A stretch of DNA of 5,385 bases, from the NCBI GenBank assembly GCA_934446565.1, contig CAKSEO010000073.1, positions 1 to 5,385 on the forward strand, given 5' to 3'. The DNA comes from an uncultured Oscillospiraceae bacterium (GTDB lineage Bacteria > Bacillota > Clostridia > Oscillospirales > Ruminococcaceae). Below are positions 5,331-5,385 of the stretch, in pieces. The translations under genes and the position numbers were made by a program. How positions within the stretch are numbered: the stretch's first letter is position 1; each line of letters starts with the position of its first letter. A model generated the notes under the pieces. That model made no database searches, was not told the DNA's origin, and worked only from the letters and a program-made list of their open reading frames with translations.

Positions 5331-5385
5331 ATGATTTTTGTTGGAATTGATGTTGCTAAAGACACGCATTATGCTGCCGTTTCGG
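5331..5385 (+). CDS. IS110-family transposase (DEDD recombinase), first 18 codons only
   Basis: The start of a transposase/recombinase that excises and inserts its insertion sequence. The visible residues MIFVGIDVAKDTHYAAVS match the conserved N-terminus of the IS110 DEDD domain, where the Asp in VGIDVAK (residue 7) is the first catalytic acidic residue. The rest (typically 300-450 residues in all) lies beyond the window. The ATG at 5331 is preceded by GAGGTGAT (5319-5326), an excellent ribosome site 4 nt away, overlapping an 8-base palindrome GTGATCAC (5322-5329). It is on the plus strand, opposite to every other gene here, and its codons end in A/T more often than those of the neighbours, as expected of mobile DNA. 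Group (IS110 versus IS1111) and integrity cannot be judged from 18 residues. Confidence 0.85.
   Translation, partial: MIFVGIDVAKDTHYAAVS

Larger units (their letters stand above)
5133..5385 (+). mobile_element. Left end of an IS110-family insertion sequence (right end outside window)
   Basis: The transposase start plus about 200 bases of upstream non-coding, AT-richer, structured DNA is the expected left-end layout of the IS110 group. These elements lack conventional terminal inverted repeats, so the edge cannot be read off directly. I place it near 5133-5137, between the complete hairpin ending at 5132 and the TATAAT, which is an inference. IS110 relatives often insert into or beside palindromic repeats, and two such structures directly adjoin. 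Confidence 0.6.

Overview
The window looks like chromosomal DNA from a Gram-positive anaerobe of the class Clostridia, most likely a Ruminococcus or close relative in the Oscillospiraceae. This is inferred from the type III glutamine synthetase, the Cys-anchored solute-binding protein with a Ser/Ala/Asp linker, strong AAGGAGG-type ribosome binding sites, and near-consensus sigma-A promoters with 17-bp spacers. Genus and species cannot be fixed from this sequence alone.

Layout. All recognisable chromosomal genes lie on the minus strand, so they read from high to low coordinates. Positions 1-1208 hold the first 402 codons of a type III glutamine synthetase (glnN), cut by the window start. It has its own promoter and a leader hairpin that looks like an attenuator (1245-1348). 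Positions 1533-3956 are a complete three-gene polar amino acid ABC importer: lipoprotein binding protein (3063-3956), one permease (2343-2990) and ATPase (1533-2327). This operon has a strong promoter at 4019-4047 and an intrinsic-terminator-like hairpin between the binding protein and the permease. Positions 4112-4990 encode a YitT-family membrane protein, followed by a hairpin that probably ends its transcript.

The right end differs in character. Positions 5027-5330 hold no chromosomal gene. They contain a 15-bp perfect inverted repeat, a second adjoining hairpin, a perfect TATAAT, and about 190 bases of AT-richer structured sequence. These lead into the first 18 codons of an IS110-family transposase on the plus strand (5331 onward, cut by the window end). 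The order palindromic repeat, TATAAT, about 170 nt of foldable non-coding DNA, then IS110 recombinase matches the known left-end organisation of IS110-group elements, where a bridge RNA is encoded upstream of the recombinase. This candidate bridge RNA is the most interesting item in the window.

How the genes work together. Glutamine synthetase fixes ammonium into glutamine, and the importer brings in a polar amino acid (possibly glutamine or another nitrogen source). The two units share the promoter string TTGACAAAA(T/C)CGC and dyads centred on the -35 box, which hints at joint nitrogen control but does not prove it. YitT has no established substrate. The IS110 element is an independent mobile unit next to a palindromic repeat.
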